From contig NC_058162.1 in the NCBI RefSeq assembly GCF_020080835.1, forward strand, positions 21,210,144 to 21,274,143: 64,000 nucleotides of DNA. Direction: 5' to 3'. This DNA comes from Cotesia glomerata. Lineage: Eukaryota > Arthropoda > Insecta > Hymenoptera > Braconidae. Made by a program: the position numbers and the translations under genes. Shown piece by piece: positions 60,146-64,000 of the stretch. Positions within the stretch are counted from its first letter, which is position 1, and every line of letters begins with the position of its first letter. A model generated the notes under the pieces. It saw only the letters and a list, made by a program, of their open reading frames with translations, made no database searches and was not told the DNA's origin.

Positions 60146-60892
60146 CACTTAGAGAACAATTTATTTGAATCAAATGAGACTGGTTTATTATAAAGAAATT
60201 TCTTATTTAAATACCACCAACTAATACTTATTTGACTCAATTAAATTAATTGATTGGAGACAAAGATATGGATTATTCGGTGTATTTATTTGAATGAAAT
60301 AGTTACTTGTTTATAGTTAACAATTATTTATTTAATACTTTAAGATCATTTATTTCAGTTAAATCAGATTTGTTAACTATAAAAAAATGTGATATTTGAA
60401 TGTCGGTAAAGAAATCATACTCCGTAATGTAATAAATAATCTGACATTTTTTTAGGGTTTTGAAAGCAATGAGGATGATGAGGATGAGTTTATTTTTATA
60501 ATTTATATTGGGATATCTTCTAACAAACTAAAATTATTAGATCCGAGTTTGATTTTGATATTTTTTTTTTATTATTAGATTTATCAAAAAATGATGTATA
60601 TAAACAAAATTACTCAATTATAACAAGCAACGATAATGGTATTAAAATGACGATAACTCAAATAGCGACACAAACGTCGCATGATTTATTTCAGAAAAGA
60701 TTTGTTAATTTTTAACAAATCTTATTTGAATGAAATAAATGAGCAAATTCAACCAAATAAACAAAAAAAAATAGTATTTGGTTCAAAGTAATCCAAATTT
60801 AAATAAAACAAATTTGTTCATATTAAATACGTATTTTTAAGTTATTTTAAATAAATCTACGAATTTAAATTAAACAAACGGTTTTCTCAGTG
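60146..60892. mobile_element. TIR element, CACTTAGAGAA / TTCTCAGTG ends (747 bp)
   Basis: TA flanks both ends. The ends match imperfectly (CACTTAGAGAACAATTTATT against inverted CACTGAGAAAACCGTTTGTT). The body is rich in TTATTTGAATNAAATAA boxes in both orientations. No ORF. Confidence 0.6.
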
Positions 60893-61929
60893 TAGTTTAC
60901 TAGAAAAATTTATTTCGTATGCCTTTTGGCTATTCTTATTGTCATACTCTTGTTAGTTATCGGAACTAAGAGAGTTTGCATAGATACCATCAGACTGATA
61001 ATTTAATCAAGATAAATTTTCTAACCTTTAAAAATGGAACTGTCAAGCAAGATATATGAAACTTGAAAACATGATGCACTTTTGATGTTTCCAAATTTTT
61101 TCCTCTATCCCCAAATGCGAGTTGCACTTATAAGAGTTATACGTCTTCCAAGTAAAGAAATAAAATCAATGCTCAGGATAGCTCGCGATGACATCAGTAC
61201 AGCATACACGTATTTTTCTTGAAGAAGAAAAGAGAAAGGACTGGATGAGAGATTGATCCGAAGAAGAAGAGAGACCGTGAGAACATGACACGCTTCTGTA
61301 TCGTCTGTATTTTCTTTCTATCCATTCGAATCTCAGCAGCTTTCTCATTGTGTTGACTCTAGACTATGAGACTATAAATGATAAGTCGTCTCTTTACTTG
61401 GAACGAGTTTGAATCCGATGAAACTCCGGTAACATTGTAACATTACCCACGATCAATGCTGAAACTTAGAATTGAACCTTAAAGCAGCCTTACCTCCAAT
61501 GCATTCTTATCTAGGCGTGTATGCTCTAGAGCATTAGTGTACATAACAACAATAGTTTACTAAGACAACTACAAGATGGAACTTTTGCGACCGCAAACTC
61601 GGTATTCATCCTGACCTACTGTTATAGGAACAATGAACTATTTGCTAGTGAATCTTGAATCTCACTAGCAACTTGATCCAAATCCAGAGTTAGATTACGA
61701 GTTTCATTCTTCAATTCCCATCTTGTTGTTAGTGTTTACGTCAATGTTAGTTAGTTAATTTGTATAATTAAAAGAATAAGCAAATTTTTGTTTCCGGCGT
61801 AGTAATACGATAAATTGAGGTTTCTTAGTTAAATTTAGTTTCAATCGAAATGTCTGGATCTACATATGTGCCATTTTAATGTTTTATACGATTTTCAGCC
61901 ATAGATACTTTTATTAAAATAAATTTTCT
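60893..61929. other. Unique, less A/T-rich DNA
   Basis: 61150-61690 is one of the most balanced unique stretches of the right half. No exon signature found. It is a candidate conserved intronic element. Confidence 0.3.
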
Positions 61930-62112
61930 ATGTAGTTCTAAATAGATTAGAATTGCAGTAGTTACCATCCTGATGGTTACTACTACTATTATGATGGTAA
62001 TCAGTAATAATAGCTATCATGATTTTAACTAGTTACTACTATTATCAAAATCGTAATTCCTAATATAACCTGATGGTTACAGTTACCATCAGTAATAATA
62101 ATAGCTACTATC
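61930..62112. repeat. Short repetitive tract of GATGGTTAC/GTAACCATC and TACTACTATTAT units
   Basis: GTTACCATC, GATGGTTAC and ACTATTAT recur in both orientations, forming overlapping small palindromes. Confidence 0.55.
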
Positions 62113-64000
62113 TAAGCTAGTAAAAAATATTAAAAAAATTAAAAATTTGCGTTAGCGTGGATGCATTTCTGAATAAACTAAAAGCAGTTGTAGCGCAGTG
62201 TAGTACACAAAAAATCGGGATTAAATTCGGATTGAATGTATATTTAAATTTTCATATGTCTAAAACAAGTTTCAACGCCAAATTTTTAAAAAAAAAATTT
62301 GAAATTTCCAAAAAAATCAAAATTTTCAATAAAATTCAAATTTCAAAAAAAAAAGTTTTAATCTTACAAAAAATTTAAAAAAAACATAATTTTAAAAAAA
62401 TCTAAGATTTTCAAAAAAAAATTTTGAATACAATGAAGCTTTAAACTAATTATTAATTATAATTATCTAATTATTTAAATTAAAATTTTCCCTTTAACAA
62501 TTGCAATTAAAGAGAGCATACTCTTTGCTCCAGCTGATGGTATCGTATTTTGAAATGCACCGAATCAGCTTGACTACATGTAATTTTTCTTCTGCATTAA
62601 ATTAAATGATATTCTTAAAGCTAGCAAATGAAATAAACTCATTGACCTGTTCTAGTTATGCATTCTGTTGAAGAAATTCAATGCACAAATTATCAAAACT
62701 AGCAACCTGCAGTCCCTATGTGACTGCCAAGAATTGCGAACTATAATAAATAAAATTTTGCTTAATTGTATAATGATTTTCGTTAAAGTGTACTTTACTT
62801 TCTTAACTATTGACATTTTTAAAGGTATAAGCTCATCCCGACATTACACTCATCGAGACCTTTCATTTGAGTATCCACATCAATATTTCATATATTTATA
62901 TTAGTCTAGTCAACAAGTTCAAAAACGTGTTAAATAGAAATAAAGCTCCTAAAAATATGTGCGATAGCTCATTCGATTCGGAATGACGTCTAGAAAAATG
63001 TTTTTTAAGGGTATATTAGCACATAAAAATTTGCGATTGTTATTAACAAAATAAGATAAAAAAAAAAGGGTATTTAGTATTTCGTTAATAACTTTTAAAA
63101 TAATGATATTTAAGGAATTTTGAAAAAAGATCCTGAAAGAGGAGGAAAATTTTCAATAAGTCCAAACTCCCGGAACTCTATCTATATTATTTATAATTTT
63201 TTTTTAACGCTGGAAATAGGGCTCCGCGAGAGCGTTACGGTATAGGCGCGCCGTCTAAAAAGCCGGTATATCACCTAAAATAATTTTTTTAATATTATTA
63301 ATATTTATTAATTTATTAATATTAATTATTATTAATAATTATTTTTTTAATATTAAATAACAATTTAAAAATTTGAATAAATTATGGTGTAATCTAGACA
63401 CTTGAACGAAAAAAACCTCGGTGAAAAAAAATTTTTTTGTTGATTTTTCAAAAAGTTACACCATTGTTAATTAACTAATTTTTTTCCAATCTCTGTTTTT
63501 ATAAATTACGGCATAAAAGTTTAAATAATTGGTCTATAAATTTTTCGCTTCGTGGAGCTCTTCTTATTTAGGTACTTAATAAAGTTATGCAAAAAAAATT
63601 TATTAAAGTTTATTATTTTGTTAATTATAATTTTTTTAAATTAACTAAAAATGAAATTTCTAAAAAATGTTATCAAAAAAATTTTTTTTTGGTAATATCT
63701 TATTATTGCTGTTTTTGCATCTAATATAGGTATTAATTAACATTGGAAAAAAATTTTTACGTCATTTGTTAAGAAATTGTTTATAAACAAATAGACTATT
63801 TTAGGATTAAAAAACAATTTTTTTTTACTATCTTATTGCATAGGTGAAATGATGATTTTTTTAAAAAAAATTTTTTCTTAAATAAATTTTTTTATTGTTT
63901 ATAATCGTTTTTTTTTTAATTTTAATTGTTTAAATAATTGGTTAAGAAATTATTTTATTCTTAAAAATCATCATTGACCCTTTTCAATGGAAAAACAGAG
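62113..64000. other. A/T-rich right end
   Basis: No gene. 62940-63270 contains CGATAGCTCATTCGATTCGG and GGGCTCCGCGAGAGCGTTAC, which look like parts of a dispersed repeat, but no boundaries can be set from one copy. The rest is homopolymer A/T runs. Confidence 0.4.

Overview
This is eukaryotic nuclear DNA, very rich in A+T, with spliceosomal introns and dense DNA-transposon remains. It is most likely an insect. The mitochondrial tRNA-modification gene MTO1, a THAP zinc-finger gene, Tc1, pogo/Tigger and hAT-type elements and many short elements with terminal inverted repeats (TIRs) all fit. The repeat landscape suggests Hymenoptera, perhaps a parasitoid wasp, but this is an inference and no species is claimed.

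Left end (1-3.3 kb, minus strand): the first two coding exons of MTO1, which runs off the left edge, and immediately upstream an intronless gene of the MKRN2OS family. The two ORFs are 27 nt apart, in the same reading frame and separated by one TGA. This looks like a dicistronic or readthrough locus. MTO1 intron 1 is filled by inverted repeats and a tRNA-like module. At 5.9-6.5 kb there are two probable non-coding 5' exons of an unidentified plus-strand gene with strong splice sites. Much of the rest of the window may be its first long intron. I found no coding exon of that gene.

6.5-46 kb: mostly non-coding, A/T-rich DNA with nested mobile elements. They include fold-back elements (9.5 and 33.1 kb), a TIR element with ends AGGTAAAAGCCCC (10.8 kb), and a pogo-like element with a decayed transposase C-terminus (13.4-15.0 kb). 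They also include several short TA-flanked MITEs and a Tigger/pogo remnant at 36.9 kb. The clearest mobile element is an apparently intact 3.4-kb Tc1 transposon at 27.9-31.3 kb, with about 900-bp inverted repeats and a complete DD34E transposase. Two regions (about 24-26 and 34-35.7 kb) are dense in short palindromes of the form TTGTAATTTTACAA.

46-64 kb: one ordinary host-type gene, a four-exon THAP-domain protein of 280 aa (47.55-49.01 kb, minus strand), flanked at a distance by short inverted motifs. Beyond it lie a repeat interrupted by a nested MITE, two tandem copies of a GT-microsatellite-bearing repeat, a 1-kb hAT-type fold-back element with a perfect 8-bp target duplication, an inverted copy of a 700-bp repeat from 20.3 kb, and more MITEs.

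The most notable features are the in-frame MKRN2OS/MTO1 pair, the long-TIR Tc1 element with a polyglutamine/arginine insert in its transposase, and four or five tRNA-like (A-box/B-box) modules scattered among the repeats.
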